From positions 558,001-622,000 of the forward strand of contig QAYY01000003.1 of the NCBI GenBank assembly GCA_003054665.1: a stretch of DNA of 64,000 nt. Direction: 5' to 3'. The number at the start of each line of letters is the position of its first letter. Position 1 is the first letter of the stretch. The position numbers were made by a program, and so were the translations under genes. This document shows positions 26,556 through 36,686 of the stretch, piece after piece. The stretch is from Opitutaceae bacterium EW11. GTDB taxonomy: Bacteria > Verrucomicrobiota > Verrucomicrobiia > Opitutales > Opitutaceae. Below the pieces are notes generated by a model. The model saw nothing but the letters and a program-made list of their open reading frames with translations. It was not told where the DNA came from and ran no database searches.

Positions 26556-26639
26556 ATGGAAAACCTGCTCATCGGACTCCTCGCCCTCGGCTGCCTCGCC
26601 TATCTCACGGTGGCGGTGCTCTGGCCGGAAAAATTCTGA
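26556..26639 (+). CDS. kdpF: K+-transporting ATPase subunit KdpF
   Basis: A 27-residue peptide, MENLLIGLLALGC followed by LAYLTVAVLWPEKF. The ending W-P-E-K-F after one membrane helix is the KdpF signature. KdpF stabilises the KdpABC complex in the inner membrane. The gene precedes kdpA by 12 bp, the normal order. There is no strong SD; GGAAGCG lies ~15 bp upstream. Confidence 0.9.
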   Translation: MENLLIGLLALGCLAYLTVAVLWPEKF

Positions 26640-26651
26640 GCGACCACGCCC

Positions 26652-28466
26652 ATGAATCCATCTAGCCCCTGGCTCGAACTGGCCGCGTTTGTCGCGGCGC
26701 TGCTGCTGATCACGAAACCGCTCGGGAATTATCTTCTGGCGGTGCTCGATCCAAACGGGAGGACGTTTCTCGACCCCGTGGTGAAGCCGCTTGAGCGGCT
26801 GACCTTCCGACTTTGTGGAATCGACGCGCAGCGTCAGCAGGACTGGAAACGCTACAGCCTCAGCCTGCTGACGTTCAGCGCCGTGAGCATGCTGTTCACG
26901 TATTTCGTTCTGCGATACCAGGACAGGCTTCCGTTGAATCCTCAAGGGTTCGCCGGGCTTTCGCCGGCGCTGGCGTTCAACACCGCGGCGAGTTTCACGA
27001 CGAACACCAATTGGCAGAACTATGCGGGCGAAGCGACGATGTCGTACTTTTCGCAGATGGTGGCGCTCGCGTTCCACAATTTCGCCTCCGCAGCGGCAGG
27101 CATCGGCGTCGCGGCTGCCCTGGTGCGGGGGATCGCGGGGCACAGCACGAAAAGCCTGGGCAGCTTCTGGTCGGATCTCGTTCGCGTGACGTATTATCTT
27201 TTGGTCCCGCTCAGCTTCGTTTTTGCCCTGGTCCTGGTTTCCCAAGGCATTGTCCAGAGCTTCGGGCCCTATGAGACGGCGCGGCTGGTGGAGCCGCAGT
27301 CCGTCCGGATTCAAAAGATCGGCGCCGATGGTGTGCCCGCCGTGGACACCTTCGGCCACGCGGTATTCACCGAGCAAAGAGTCGCTACGCAGACCATCGT
27401 GCAGGGCCCGATCGCCTCGCAGGTGGCGATCAAGATGCTGGGAACGAATGGCGGCGGATACGTGAACGCCAATGCGGCGCATCCGTTCGAGAATCCCACG
27501 CCGCTGTCGAATTTCCTGCAGATGCTCTCGATCTTCGCGATCCCGAGCGCGCTGACCTACTACCTTGGCAGGACGGTGAAGAGCCCGCGCCACGGCTGGG
27601 CCGTATGGACGGCAATGTTTGTCCTCTTTCTCGCTGGAGCGCTCGTGGCGTGGAAGGCGGAGGCCGCGGGCAATCCGGTTCACCAGCGCCTCGGCGTTTC
27701 TGTCGCGGACGGAAATATGGAAGGCAAGGAGGTGCGTTTTGGCATCTTCGAATCGGCCTTGTTTGCGACGGTCACCACTGATGCCTCGTGCGGGGCGGTG
27801 AACGCCATGCACGATTCGCTTACGCCGCTAGGCGGTCTTGTGCCGCTCTTCAACATGCAGACGGGCGAGGTGATTTTCGGCGGCGTCGGCGCGGGGCTCT
27901 ACGGCATGCTCATCTTTGTGGTGCTCGCGGTGTTCATCGCCGGATTGATGGTCGGACGCACCCCTGAATACCTCGGGAAGAAGATCGAGGCGTACGACGT
28001 GAAGCTTGTCATGCTCGTGCTGATCGTGCTTTCGACGGCGGTTCTAGGGTTCACCGCCTGGGGCGCCGTTTCCGAGTGGGGCCGGGCGGGATTGAACAAC
28101 TCAGGTCCGCACGGCTTCAGCGAGGTTCTCTACGCCTTCAGTTCCGGCGTAGGGAACAACGGCTCCGCGTTCGCGGGGCTCACGGGGAATCCGTCCAACG
28201 GCGACTGGCACTACAACGTCACGGGCGGACTGGCCATGTTGATCGGGCGTTTCCTCATGATCGTTCCCATCCTGGCGCTGGCCGGAAGTCTCGGTGCGAA
28301 AAAGCGGTTGCCCGCCAGTGCCGGGACGTTCCGAACCGAGGGAATCACGTTCGTGGTGCTCCTAGTGGGCACGGTGGTGCTCGTTGGAGCCCTGACGTTC
28401 CTGCCGGCCTTGGCCATGGGGCCGGTGTTGGAGCATTTCCTCCTGCAGACGGGGCAACTGTTCTGA
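26652..28466 (+). CDS. kdpA: K+-transporting ATPase subunit A
   Basis: The 604-residue channel-like subunit of the KdpFABC high-affinity K+ pump, an inner-membrane protein related to Trk/Ktr transporters. The four selectivity-filter regions are visible: [51 protein letters not shown] and [14 protein letters not shown]. It is somewhat longer than the ~557-residue E. coli protein, owing to an enlarged loop (about residues 205-260, including [20 protein letters not shown]) that may face the periplasm. The gene order F-A-B-C is standard. Expression is expected at low external K+ through KdpDE. Confidence 0.97.
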   Translation: MNPSSPWLELAAFVAALLLITKPLGNYLLAVLDPNGRTFLDPVVKPLERLTFRLCGIDAQRQQDWKRYSLSLLTFSAVSMLFTYFVLRYQDRLPLNPQGFAGLSPALAFNTAASFTTNTNWQNYAGEATMSYFSQMVALAFHNFASAAAGIGVAAALVRGIAGHSTKSLGSFWSDLVRVTYYLLVPLSFVFALVLVSQGIVQSFGPYETARLVEPQSVRIQKIGADGVPAVDTFGHAVFTEQRVATQTIVQGPIASQVAIKMLGTNGGGYVNANAAHPFENPTPLSNFLQMLSIFAIPSALTYYLGRTVKSPRHGWAVWTAMFVLFLAGALVAWKAEAAGNPVHQRLGVSVADGNMEGKEVRFGIFESALFATVTTDASCGAVNAMHDSLTPLGGLVPLFNMQTGEVIFGGVGAGLYGMLIFVVLAVFIAGLMVGRTPEYLGKKIEAYDVKLVMLVLIVLSTAVLGFTAWGAVSEWGRAGLNNSGPHGFSEVLYAFSSGVGNNGSAFAGLTGNPSNGDWHYNVTGGLAMLIGRFLMIVPILALAGSLGAKKRLPASAGTFRTEGITFVVLLVGTVVLVGALTFLPALAMGPVLEHFLLQTGQLF

Positions 28467-28491
28467 AGGCCGCGCCATACCGATTTTTTCC

Positions 28492-30531
28492 ATGAGCACA
28501 AAATCTCTTCCACTTGCCGATCGGAGCGTTCTCGGTGAGGCCGCGGTCGGCGCCTTCAGGAAGCTCGATCCCCGGCTGCAGCTGAAGAATCCCGTGATGT
28601 TCGTGACCTTGCTCGGAGCGATCCTGAGTTTTGAGCAGTTGTTCACCTCGCGGGAGCCGCTGGGGTACGTCCTTCAGATTGCGCTTTGGCTGCTGTTCAC
28701 CGTGGTGTTCGCGAACTTCGCCGAATCGGTGGCGGAGGGACGAGGCAAGGCTCAGGCTCGCGCCCTGAGGGCGTCGAGAAGGCAGCTCAAGGCGACGCTT
28801 CGCCGCTCCGACGGTTCTCTCGAGGAAATCGATGCTGCGCTGCTGAAGGCTGGCAGCCTGGTCATGGTTCGCGCGGGTCAACAGATACCGGGCGATGGCG
28901 AAGTGATTGAAGGGGCCGCGTCGGTCGATGAGTCGGCGATCACGGGTGAATCCGCTCCGGTGATACGCGAGGCGGGAGGCGACCGAAGTGCGGTGACCGG
29001 CGGCACCGTGGTGCTTTCCGACTGGATCCTGGTCCGCATCACGGCGAATCCGGGTGAGGGGTTTCTCGACCACATGATAAGCCTGGTGGAAGGCGCCAAG
29101 CGCCAGAAGACTCCCAACGAGCTGGCGCTGACGATCCTGCTCTCTGCGCTCACGGTGATCTTCCTCCTGGTGGTCCTGACGCTGCGGCCTTTCGGGGCGT
29201 ATTCGGGTGTGGCGTTCTCCATCACGACGCTGATCGCGCTGCTCGTATGCCTGATTCCGACCACGATCGGCGGACTCCTGAGCGCGATCGGCATCGCGGG
29301 CATGGACCGTCTTCTTCAGCGAAACGTCCTGGCGATGTCGGGTCGCGCGGTGGAAGCGGCGGGAGACATCGACGTGCTGCTCCTCGACAAAACCGGCACG
29401 ATTACCCTCGGGAACCGCCAAGCCGCCGATTTTGTGCCCGCGCCGGGAATCCCGGTGGAGCGGCTGGCGGAAGCGGCGCAGCTCGCGTCGCTGTCGGATG
29501 AGACGCCGGAGGGGCGTAGCGTCGTGGTGTTGGCGAAGGAGAAGTTCAATTTCCGCGGGCGGGAACTGACGGCGCCGCACACCTTCGTGCCGTTCACCGC
29601 GCAGACTCGAATGAGCGGGGTGGACATCGCCGCTCACGACGGAGCGCCGGCCCGGGTGATTCGAAAGGGCGCGGCGGAGAACGTGAAGCGCTGGGTGGAG
29701 TCGCTCGGCGGCGCCTACCCGGCCGAGGTCAGCGAGGCCGTCGAGCGCATCTCGCGCCAAGGAGGCACGCCGCTGGTCGTATCGGAAGGAGCGGAGGTGT
29801 TTGGAACCGTCCATCTCAAGGACGTGGTCAAGGGCGGGATCAAGGAGCGCTTTGCCCAGCTTCGAGCGATGGGAATCCGCACCGTGATGATCACCGGCGA
29901 CAATCCGCTTACCGCTGCGGCGATCGCGGCCGAAGCCGGCGTCGACGACTTTCTGGCCCAGGCCACGCCCGAAATGAAGTTGCAGCGCATCCGGGACGAG
30001 CAGGCGGCGGGGCACCTCGTGGCGATGACCGGGGACGGCACCAACGATGCACCCGCGCTCGCGCAGGCCGACGTCGGTGTGGCGATGAACACGGGCACTC
30101 AGGCGGCGAAGGAGGCCGGCAACATGGTCGATCTGGACTCGAACCCCACCAAGTTGCTCGAGGTGGTGGAAATCGGGAAGCAGATGCTGATCACCCGCGG
30201 GGCCTTGACGACGTTTTCCATCGCCAACGACATGGCGAAATACTTCGCGATCATCCCGGCCATGCTGGTGGGCGCGTTTCCCGCGATCGCGCCGCTGAAC
30301 ATCATGCACCTCGCGTCGCCGCTGAGCGCCGTCCTCAGCGCGGTGATCTTCAACGCGCTGGTCATCGTCGCGCTCATTCCGCTCGCCCTGCGCGGAGTCC
30401 GCTACCGCGCGATCGGCGCGGCGGCGATGCTCCGGCGAAATCTCGTGATCTACGGGTTCGGAGGAATCCTGATCCCGTTCGTCGGTATCAAACTGATAGA
30501 TACCCTGCTGGCGGCGTTGCACCTCGTCTGA
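28492..30531 (+). CDS. kdpB: K+-transporting P-type ATPase subunit B
   Basis: The 679-residue P-type ATPase couples ATP hydrolysis to K+ transfer through KdpA. The TGES loop is in AITGESAPV, the phosphorylated Asp in [15 protein letters not shown] (near residue 300), the nucleotide-binding domain has [16 protein letters not shown], and the hinge is [20 protein letters not shown] followed by [16 protein letters not shown]. All catalytic residues are intact and length is normal. It starts 25 bp after kdpA and kdpC follows after 10 bp. Confidence 0.98.
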   Translation: MSTKSLPLADRSVLGEAAVGAFRKLDPRLQLKNPVMFVTLLGAILSFEQLFTSREPLGYVLQIALWLLFTVVFANFAESVAEGRGKAQARALRASRRQLKATLRRSDGSLEEIDAALLKAGSLVMVRAGQQIPGDGEVIEGAASVDESAITGESAPVIREAGGDRSAVTGGTVVLSDWILVRITANPGEGFLDHMISLVEGAKRQKTPNELALTILLSALTVIFLLVVLTLRPFGAYSGVAFSITTLIALLVCLIPTTIGGLLSAIGIAGMDRLLQRNVLAMSGRAVEAAGDIDVLLLDKTGTITLGNRQAADFVPAPGIPVERLAEAAQLASLSDETPEGRSVVVLAKEKFNFRGRELTAPHTFVPFTAQTRMSGVDIAAHDGAPARVIRKGAAENVKRWVESLGGAYPAEVSEAVERISRQGGTPLVVSEGAEVFGTVHLKDVVKGGIKERFAQLRAMGIRTVMITGDNPLTAAAIAAEAGVDDFLAQATPEMKLQRIRDEQAAGHLVAMTGDGTNDAPALAQADVGVAMNTGTQAAKEAGNMVDLDSNPTKLLEVVEIGKQMLITRGALTTFSIANDMAKYFAIIPAMLVGAFPAIAPLNIMHLASPLSAVLSAVIFNALVIVALIPLALRGVRYRAIGAAAMLRRNLVIYGFGGILIPFVGIKLIDTLLAALHLV

Positions 30532-30541
30532 CGTTTTACCC

Positions 30542-31150
30542 ATGAAAAGTCTCCTGCTCGAGTTGAGATCTTCGCTTCTCGCCGTTCTGACTCTGGGCCT
30601 GGTCGTGTGCGGCGCCTATCCCGTCGCCGTCTGGGGAGCGGCGCAGCTTCTCTTCAAGGAAAAGGCCGACGGGAGCCTGATCCGCGATCCGGACGGGACC
30701 GTGCGGGGCTCCGCGCTGCTGGGCCAGCCGTTTTCCGGTCCTTCGTATTTCCACCCCCGTCCCTCCGCCGCCGGAACCGGATACGACGGCGCGTACTCCG
30801 GCGGAACCAATCTCGGTCCGACGAGCAAAAAGCTGGCCGACGCCGTTGAGATGGCGGCGAAAGCGTATCGGGCGGAGAACGGGCTGCCGGAAACGGAAAT
30901 CGTGCCGGCGGATGCGGTGACGTCGTCGGGCAGCGGACTCGATCCGCACATCAGTCCCTCGAACGCCGAACTCCAGGTGCATCGTGTCGCTCAGGCGCGA
31001 AGTCTTCCCGCCGATACGGTGCGCGTCCTTGTCGCGAAGTACACCGAACCCCGAAGCCTGAACGTTTTTGGCGAGCCCGGGGTGAATGTGCTGCTGCTCA
31101 ACCGCGCCTTGGACGCGCTGCCGAAGGATTCCGGGACGAACAGGCGCTAG
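30542..31150 (+). CDS. kdpC: K+-transporting ATPase subunit C
   Basis: The 202-residue single-span subunit has an N-terminal helix (about 9-30), then LLGQPFSGPSYFHPRPSAAG, GGTNLGPTSKKLAD, VPADAVTSSGSGLDPHISPS and EPGVNVLLLNRALDALP, all typical of KdpC. It sits on the periplasmic face of KdpA and raises ATP or K+ affinity of the pump. It is followed by an unusual small ORF rather than directly by kdpD. Confidence 0.96.
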   Translation: MKSLLLELRSSLLAVLTLGLVVCGAYPVAVWGAAQLLFKEKADGSLIRDPDGTVRGSALLGQPFSGPSYFHPRPSAAGTGYDGAYSGGTNLGPTSKKLADAVEMAAKAYRAENGLPETEIVPADAVTSSGSGLDPHISPSNAELQVHRVAQARSLPADTVRVLVAKYTEPRSLNVFGEPGVNVLLLNRALDALPKDSGTNRR

Positions 31151-31167
31151 ACCGAGCTGGAACCATC

Positions 31168-31350
31168 ATGGAGTGTTCGACCATGCACAGCCACATTCAT
31201 GGCGACGATGTCCGGCAGACGATCCTCTATCTGATCGTGATCGCGCTGGGGTTGCTTGCCGGCTTCGTGCTGGGTGCGGCGAGCCAGAGGACGCACGCTG
31301 AGAATCCTGAGGTGCATCGCACAACGGGGCCGCGCCCGCGCGAGCTCTGA
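31168..31350 (+). CDS. Small one-helix membrane protein between kdpC and kdpD
   Basis: A 60-residue ORF (possible later start MHSHIHGDD at 31183). It has a His-rich N-terminus, one hydrophobic helix (TILYLIVIALGLLAGFVLGA) and a polar basic tail ending in PRPREL. It begins 17 bp after kdpC in the same direction and so is probably in the operon. I do not recognise it as a known Kdp subunit. It could tune the pump or the KdpD sensor. Confidence 0.55.
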   Translation: MECSTMHSHIHGDDVRQTILYLIVIALGLLAGFVLGAASQRTHAENPEVHRTTGPRPREL

Positions 31351-31525
31351 GACTGCGGCGGATCACCGATGAAAACTTGGCTGGAAATGCTCCTGGTGGG
31401 ATTCAGCTCCCGCGGAAAGACGCGCAGCCGGTTCCACCGTCGACATGCCCTGGTGCTTGGCCCGGTCCGGATTCTCGCCATGCTTGGGACTGCGCCTCAG
31501 CCGTACCTCCGGACCTGCCCATCCC

Positions 31526-34237
31526 ATGTCTGACCTGCGACCCAATCCAGATACGCTGTTGACTGCGCTTCGTCGCGACGAGGCGCGGGCGCGGAGGGGA
31601 AAGCTGAAGATCTATTTCGGCATGTGCCCTGGCGTGGGAAAAACGTACGCCATGCTGCGTCAGGGCCAACGGGATGCGCAGGAGAAAATCGACGTGGCGG
31701 TCGGAGTGGTGGAGACCCACGGGCGGCGCGAGACCGAAGCGTTGCTGACCGGACTGTCGGTCATCCCGCGCAAGGAGGTTCTGCACCATGGCATTTCACT
31801 GGGAGAATTCGATCTCGAGGCGACGCTGGCGCGACGTCCGCGGCTCGTGCTGCTGGACGAGTTGGCGCACACCAACGCGCCCGGGAGCCGGCATCCGAAA
31901 CGTTATCAGGATCTGATCGAACTGCTCGATGCGGGGATCGACGTTTATACGACGCTGAACGTGCAGCATCTGGAGAGCCGGGCGGACGCGGTGCGGCAGA
32001 TCACCGGCGCGCAAGTCCACGAGACGGTGCCGGACTCAGTGATCGAACTCGCGGACCAGATCGAAATCGTGGATCTCACGCCGGAGGCGCTCCGCGTACG
32101 GCTGGATGAGGGCAAGGTCTACCTGGGCGAGCGTGCGGCAACGGCGGCGGAGAACTTTTTCAAGCCCGCCAATCTGACGGCACTCCGCGAACTCGCCCTG
32201 CGCTTTGTCGCGGAACGGGTGGATACGCGGTTGCGGGAACTCCGCTCGACGGGCAAGCAGGCCGGGATATGGCGCTCCGGCGAGCGGCTGATGGTCGCCG
32301 TGGGGCCGAGTCCGTTTTCGACCCAACTTGTACGATGGACGCGGAGGATGGCCGCGGCCCAGGGCGCGGCCTGGCTAGCCGTGAGCGTCGAGTCGTCGCG
32401 CCTGCTGGAGCCGGAAGCACAGCGCCGTCTGGAGCAGAATCTCTCTCTGGCCCGAGAGTTGGGGGCCGAAGTTGTCGTGACTCACGACGACGACCTCGCC
32501 CGGGCTTTGCTGAGGGTGGCGGCGCAGTACAACGCGACCCAAGTCGTGGTGGGAAAGTCGCATGCTCCCTGGTACCTCGATCTCCTGCGGGGAGGGAGCT
32601 TGGCGGACCGTCTGCTGCGCCGCCGGGCGGCGTTTGACGTGCACGTGGTCCCGGCGGAGCGTGCGGCCGGCAGGACCGTGTCCCGCCTGGGCTGGGCCCT
32701 GAAAGACCCGTCTTCGGCGGGCGAATACGTCGATGTGGCCATCGTGCTCGCAGGCCTGACCGCGGTGGCTTGGTTCGCCGCACCACACACGGGTTACCTG
32801 GCCATAGGCCTGCTCTACCTGCTGGCCGTGGTGGGACTCAGTCTGCGGGTGGGGCGCTGGCCCGTGCTGGCGAGCGGGGTGGTCAGCGCGCTCGCCTGGA
32901 ATTTCCTCTTCATTCCTCCGATCTTCACGTTCGCCATCCAGAAGTTCGAGGACGGGATGATGTTCGGTGCGTATTTTGTCGTCGCGCTGATCGCGGGACA
33001 GCTGACGGCGCGCATCCGCCGCCAGGAGAAGCACGAGCGGCTGCGGGAGGAGCGCGCGACGGCGCTGTTTCACCTCACGCAGGCCCTGAGTGCGGCGCGA
33101 AACCTGGACGAAGCCGTATTCGCGGCTCTCAGACAGACCGACGCGCTCTTCGCCGCGGAGAGCGCCCTGCTGCTGGGTACGCAGGAAGGCGGGCGACTTG
33201 CGCCTCATTTTGCGAACTCCTTCAGCCTGTCCGAAAAGGAGCGCGGGGTGGCCGAATGGAGCTGGCGCAATCGGAAGAAGGCGGGGCGTTTCACGGATAC
33301 GTTGCCGGCGGCGGAGGGCTTCTACGTGCCGCTCGCACGCGAGGATGCCTCCCTGGGCGTTCTCGGATTGAAGCTCCGCGAAGGACGGACGCTCACTCTG
33401 GCGCAGCGCGATCTTGCCGAGAGCTTCGCGGCCCAACTCGCGATCGTGGTTGAAAGCGAACAGTTCCGGGCGGCGAGTGCGCGGGAGAAACTGCTCGCCG
33501 AATCCGAAAAGCTTCATCGCGTTCTGCTCGATGGGGTGTCGCACGAGCTTCGAACACCGCTTTCGGTGATCTCGAGCGCTTTGGAGAACCTAGGTGAGAC
33601 TCCCGACGCTGCGCTTCGGAGCGCGCTCCTGGACGAATCTCGTATGGCTGTGCGGCGTCTGAACCGGGTCGTTGGAAATCTGCTCGACCAGACACGGCTC
33701 GAGAGCGGGACGCTGCGCCCCAAGCTCGATTGGTGCGACCCGCGGGACATCGTGAACGCCGCGCTCGAATCCGTGCGCGACGCCCTGGTCGGTCATCCCG
33801 TGCAGCTGGCGCTCGAAGACGCGGGAGAGCCGATCCGGACGGACTTTTCCCTGACCGAGCAGGCGATCGCCAATCTGCTCGTGAACGCCAGTGTTCATAC
33901 GCCCGCAGCCACGCCAGTGTTCGTCACGGCGGGCCTGGAGCGCGGAGGGACCCGTGCGTTTTTCACCATCGCGGACCGAGGTCCGGGCTTTCCGCCGGAG
34001 ATGCGGGCACGGTTGTTTCAGAAATTCAGCCGCGGCGACGCCGCCCGAGCGGGAGGTTTGGGACTCGGGCTGTCGATTGCCCGCGGCTTTGTCGCTGCCC
34101 AGGGCGGAGAGTTGGTCGTAGGCGAGAATCCTGGCGGCGGCGCGGTCTTTACGCTCTATCTTCCGCACCGTGCCCCGCCGCCGAGCGAAACCAGCCTGAA
34201 TGAATCCGACGAAACCACGCATCCTGATCATCGATGA
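31526..34237 (+). CDS. kdpD: K+ sensor histidine kinase KdpD
   Basis: The 903-residue kinase starts at ATG 31526; the frame is open upstream to 31445 but KdpD homology begins here. Domains in order: KdpD N-domain with Walker A FGMCPGVGKTYAML (~31-44) and VLLDELAHTNAPGSRHPKRY; a universal-stress-protein-like domain (~250-370, VVVGKSHAPWYLDLLRGGS); four membrane helices (~400-500); a GAF-like domain (~525-650); HisKA with GVSHELRTPLSVI (His near 674); HATPase with NLLVNASVHTP, DRGPGFPPE and GGLGLGLSI. It should phosphorylate KdpE under K+ limitation. Its end overlaps kdpE by 38 bp. Confidence 0.97.
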   Translation: MSDLRPNPDTLLTALRRDEARARRGKLKIYFGMCPGVGKTYAMLRQGQRDAQEKIDVAVGVVETHGRRETEALLTGLSVIPRKEVLHHGISLGEFDLEATLARRPRLVLLDELAHTNAPGSRHPKRYQDLIELLDAGIDVYTTLNVQHLESRADAVRQITGAQVHETVPDSVIELADQIEIVDLTPEALRVRLDEGKVYLGERAATAAENFFKPANLTALRELALRFVAERVDTRLRELRSTGKQAGIWRSGERLMVAVGPSPFSTQLVRWTRRMAAAQGAAWLAVSVESSRLLEPEAQRRLEQNLSLARELGAEVVVTHDDDLARALLRVAAQYNATQVVVGKSHAPWYLDLLRGGSLADRLLRRRAAFDVHVVPAERAAGRTVSRLGWALKDPSSAGEYVDVAIVLAGLTAVAWFAAPHTGYLAIGLLYLLAVVGLSLRVGRWPVLASGVVSALAWNFLFIPPIFTFAIQKFEDGMMFGAYFVVALIAGQLTARIRRQEKHERLREERATALFHLTQALSAARNLDEAVFAALRQTDALFAAESALLLGTQEGGRLAPHFANSFSLSEKERGVAEWSWRNRKKAGRFTDTLPAAEGFYVPLAREDASLGVLGLKLREGRTLTLAQRDLAESFAAQLAIVVESEQFRAASAREKLLAESEKLHRVLLDGVSHELRTPLSVISSALENLGETPDAALRSALLDESRMAVRRLNRVVGNLLDQTRLESGTLRPKLDWCDPRDIVNAALESVRDALVGHPVQLALEDAGEPIRTDFSLTEQAIANLLVNASVHTPAATPVFVTAGLERGGTRAFFTIADRGPGFPPEMRARLFQKFSRGDAARAGGLGLGLSIARGFVAAQGGELVVGENPGGGAVFTLYLPHRAPPPSETSLNESDETTHPDHR

Positions 34238-34919
34238 TGAGCTCCAGATCCGCCGCCTCCTCCGCGTGACGCTGGAAGGGGCCGGCTATCTGGTTCGAGA
34301 TGCGGAAACCGGCACGCTTGGGCTGCAGGAAATCGCCGCCTCCGCACCCGACGGCGTGGTGCTTGACCTGGGATTGCCCGATATGGACGGAGTGACGGCG
34401 ATACGGAGGCTGCGTGAATGGACGAAGGTGCCGGTTCTCGTCCTGTCCGTGCGCGAAGCGGAGGACGACAAGATCCATGCACTCGATGCCGGTGCAGACG
34501 ACTACTTGACCAAACCGTTCGGCGGCCGCGAACTGCTGGCGCGTTTGAGGGCGATCCTTCGCCGCACCCAGGCGTCGAACGAACCCTCGGTCGTGTGTTT
34601 TGGAAAAGTTGAGGTCGACCTCGCGGCGCGGATTGTCCGTCGCGACGGAGAGGAAGTGAAACTCACGTCGAAGGAATACGGATTGCTCAGGCTGCTCGTG
34701 CAACACCGCGGGAAAGTGGTCACCCACCGGCAGATCCTGCGGGAACTCTGGGGGCCCAACGCGGAGGAGTTTACCCACTATCTGCGCGTTCACATGGCGC
34801 ACCTCAGGCAAAAACTGGAAGCGGCGCCGCACGCTCCGGAACACTTGAAGACCGAGGCAGGCATCGGTTACCGGCTGGTCGAAGACTCGCCTGCGAAAGG
34901 CACCGCAGACGCTGGGTGA
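34200..34919 (+). CDS. kdpE: K+ response regulator KdpE
   Basis: The 239-residue OmpR-family regulator has a receiver with IDDE (acidic pocket), VVLDLGLPDMDGV (phospho-Asp near 57), LSVRE and DDYLTKPFGGRELL. A winged helix DNA-binding domain follows (VKLTSKEYGLLRLLVQHRGK, THRQILRELWG, YLRVHMAHLRQKLE). It overlaps the end of kdpD, indicating translational coupling. The three phased CTTAA repeats at 26311-26347 are a candidate binding site. Confidence 0.97.
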   Translation: MNPTKPRILIIDDELQIRRLLRVTLEGAGYLVRDAETGTLGLQEIAASAPDGVVLDLGLPDMDGVTAIRRLREWTKVPVLVLSVREAEDDKIHALDAGADDYLTKPFGGRELLARLRAILRRTQASNEPSVVCFGKVEVDLAARIVRRDGEEVKLTSKEYGLLRLLVQHRGKVVTHRQILRELWGPNAEEFTHYLRVHMAHLRQKLEAAPHAPEHLKTEAGIGYRLVEDSPAKGTADAG

Positions 34920-34976
34920 ACGAACAATCGCCCTGGGGGCCCGAGCCGACCCTGCATTGACGTCTCCGGCGTCGTT

Positions 34977-36479
34977 TCAGCGCGATGCTCGACGCGCTTG
35001 CGAGGTCTCGGGCGACAACCTGCTCGCGGCGTTCTGCTGGAGCAAAAATCGGAGGGAGGCCAGCCAGACGATGGTGCCGGCGGCTGCGAGCCAGGTCGAG
35101 TGGCGGATTACGAACGCCGACAGCGGAGACAACCGACCGGAGCGGGAGGCATTTTCCGGAGCGAAAGGGAGGAACGAACGGACCGTCGGGTCGTCGAGGA
35201 AACGGGCGAGTTTCAGGGGATCCGGATAGGGGACGGCGCGCGGCGACGGAGCCTGGGTGAAGACGTCGATGTCTCCGGTTGCCAGATACAGCGAGCAACG
35301 GGCGAGCTGTTCCTCCGATTCCACCTTGTGCGCGGGGAGGTGACGCAGTTCGTGAACCGTGGCCCAGGCGATGCCGACGAAGAAAAGCGCCGTCCAAGCT
35401 CGGAGCAGCCGCCGGCTCGCGAATTCGAGGTTGTCGAGCAGGAGCAGCCCGTTCGCCGCGCAGCCGATCGCGAGGAGGTCCTGGTACCGCGAGGTCGGCA
35501 TATGCCCGTGAGCGCCGCGTCCGTAGGCAATCGCCAGCGCCTGAAGCACGGTCCAAGCCACGAGCGCCCACGCGGAGACGCTGACCGGCGAGAGCGGACG
35601 GACGCCGCGAGCCGCGCGGACGCAGACGCCGAACGCCGGGAGATAAAAAACGAGAAATGCGATCGGGATCCGAGGCAGCGGCCACGAGAGCCCATGGGCG
35701 AGCGTCTTGAAAAATCGGTACGGGTTTTCGGCCTTGAGCACCTCGTGCGCGGCGACGGGCTGCACGAGCGCGGCACCGAGCACCGCGATCGCAGCGCACG
35801 TTCCGAGGGTCCAGAGTCCGGTCTTTCGGGACGTGTCGACAGCGCTCGAGATCCAACTGGGGCGGAGGAGGAGCGCGGTTCGAACGACCACGACCGCGGA
35901 TGCGGCGAGAAACCCCGAACCCATCGAGAGGCAGGCCAGCGCCGCCGCCGCAAGGCCCAGCCACCACCTGCTTCCGAAAACCGGCGTGGTTGCGAGCATC
36001 CAGACTGCGAATACAGAAAGGGCGAGCATCAGGTACACTTGCGACTGGAAACCCGCCAGGGAGTTCTCCCATCCGTACGGCGACGCCCAAAGGCAAACCT
36101 GGACGGCCGAGATCCAAGCCTGCGACTTGGGCGGGAACGATCGCGCGAGCAGCGTCTGAAGCGCGACGGCCAGCGCGGCGACCCCGGCGCTGTTCACCAG
36201 CATCTCGAGCTTGGGGTCCCAGAGCCGGCCGTTCGCGATGAAGAGGCCCAACGAGAGCAGACGTGTCAGGACGATCCGATGTTCGTTGTGAGGGCGGAAG
36301 AAGTCGCCCCAGCCGAGTGTGCCCCGGAGGTACGGCCTGAAGAGGTCCATGGCCTCGCCGTTCCACTGATCCCAGAATGGCACGGCCGACACGTAGTGCT
36401 CGACCTGCCAGGCGCGCGCGCCCAACACGACCAGGAACAGTCCGGCGCAGTGCAGTGGGGTGATGGTGGATTTGTTGAT
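34977..36479 (-). CDS. Polytopic membrane protein, putative GT-C-type glycosyltransferase
   Basis: About 500 residues with 10 or more membrane helices. The first extracytoplasmic loop has VPFWDQWNGEAMDLFRPY and FRPHNEHRIVLTRL. Acidic residues after the first helix are the usual catalytic feature of lipid-sugar-using GT-C enzymes, so this assignment is plausible but unproven. The start is odd: the first conventional in-frame start is GTG 36428, inside the first helix. A strong SD-like GAGGAGGAG lies 5-6 nt before an in-frame ATC at 36479, which restores a complete first helix (INKSTITPLHCAGLFLVVLG). I give the ATC coordinate tentatively. Confidence 0.7.
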   Translation of the reverse strand: MNKSTITPLHCAGLFLVVLGARAWQVEHYVSAVPFWDQWNGEAMDLFRPYLRGTLGWGDFFRPHNEHRIVLTRLLSLGLFIANGRLWDPKLEMLVNSAGVAALAVALQTLLARSFPPKSQAWISAVQVCLWASPYGWENSLAGFQSQVYLMLALSVFAVWMLATTPVFGSRWWLGLAAAALACLSMGSGFLAASAVVVVRTALLLRPSWISSAVDTSRKTGLWTLGTCAAIAVLGAALVQPVAAHEVLKAENPYRFFKTLAHGLSWPLPRIPIAFLVFYLPAFGVCVRAARGVRPLSPVSVSAWALVAWTVLQALAIAYGRGAHGHMPTSRYQDLLAIGCAANGLLLLDNLEFASRRLLRAWTALFFVGIAWATVHELRHLPAHKVESEEQLARCSLYLATGDIDVFTQAPSPRAVPYPDPLKLARFLDDPTVRSFLPFAPENASRSGRLSPLSAFVIRHSTWLAAAGTIVWLASLRFLLQQNAASRLSPETSQARRASR

Positions 36480-36686
36480 GGCGACTCCTCCTCGCGCTCG
36501 GCCGTTGGCGGATGCGAACGGCTGATGAGCGCGGCGCTCAGCGGACAGCCTCTAGGGACGGAAGGTGCCGGGAATCGCGCGAAGCGGCGAATCCTTGGGA
36601 CGAATACCGCAGAATTGGACGGCAGCCGTTGCGAGATGCGCAGAGCGGCCCGGCCCGCCGGTCGAATGACTCGGAACCAGTGGGCG

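Noticed and set aside
28345-30543. 732-residue minus-strand open frame opposite kdpB
   Set aside because: Complementary-strand artefact of GC-rich codon use; kdpB is unambiguous.
31369-31533. 54-residue ORF overlapping the kdpD start by 8 bp
   Set aside because: Arg-rich, no helix or family resemblance, no SD; possible but not supportable.
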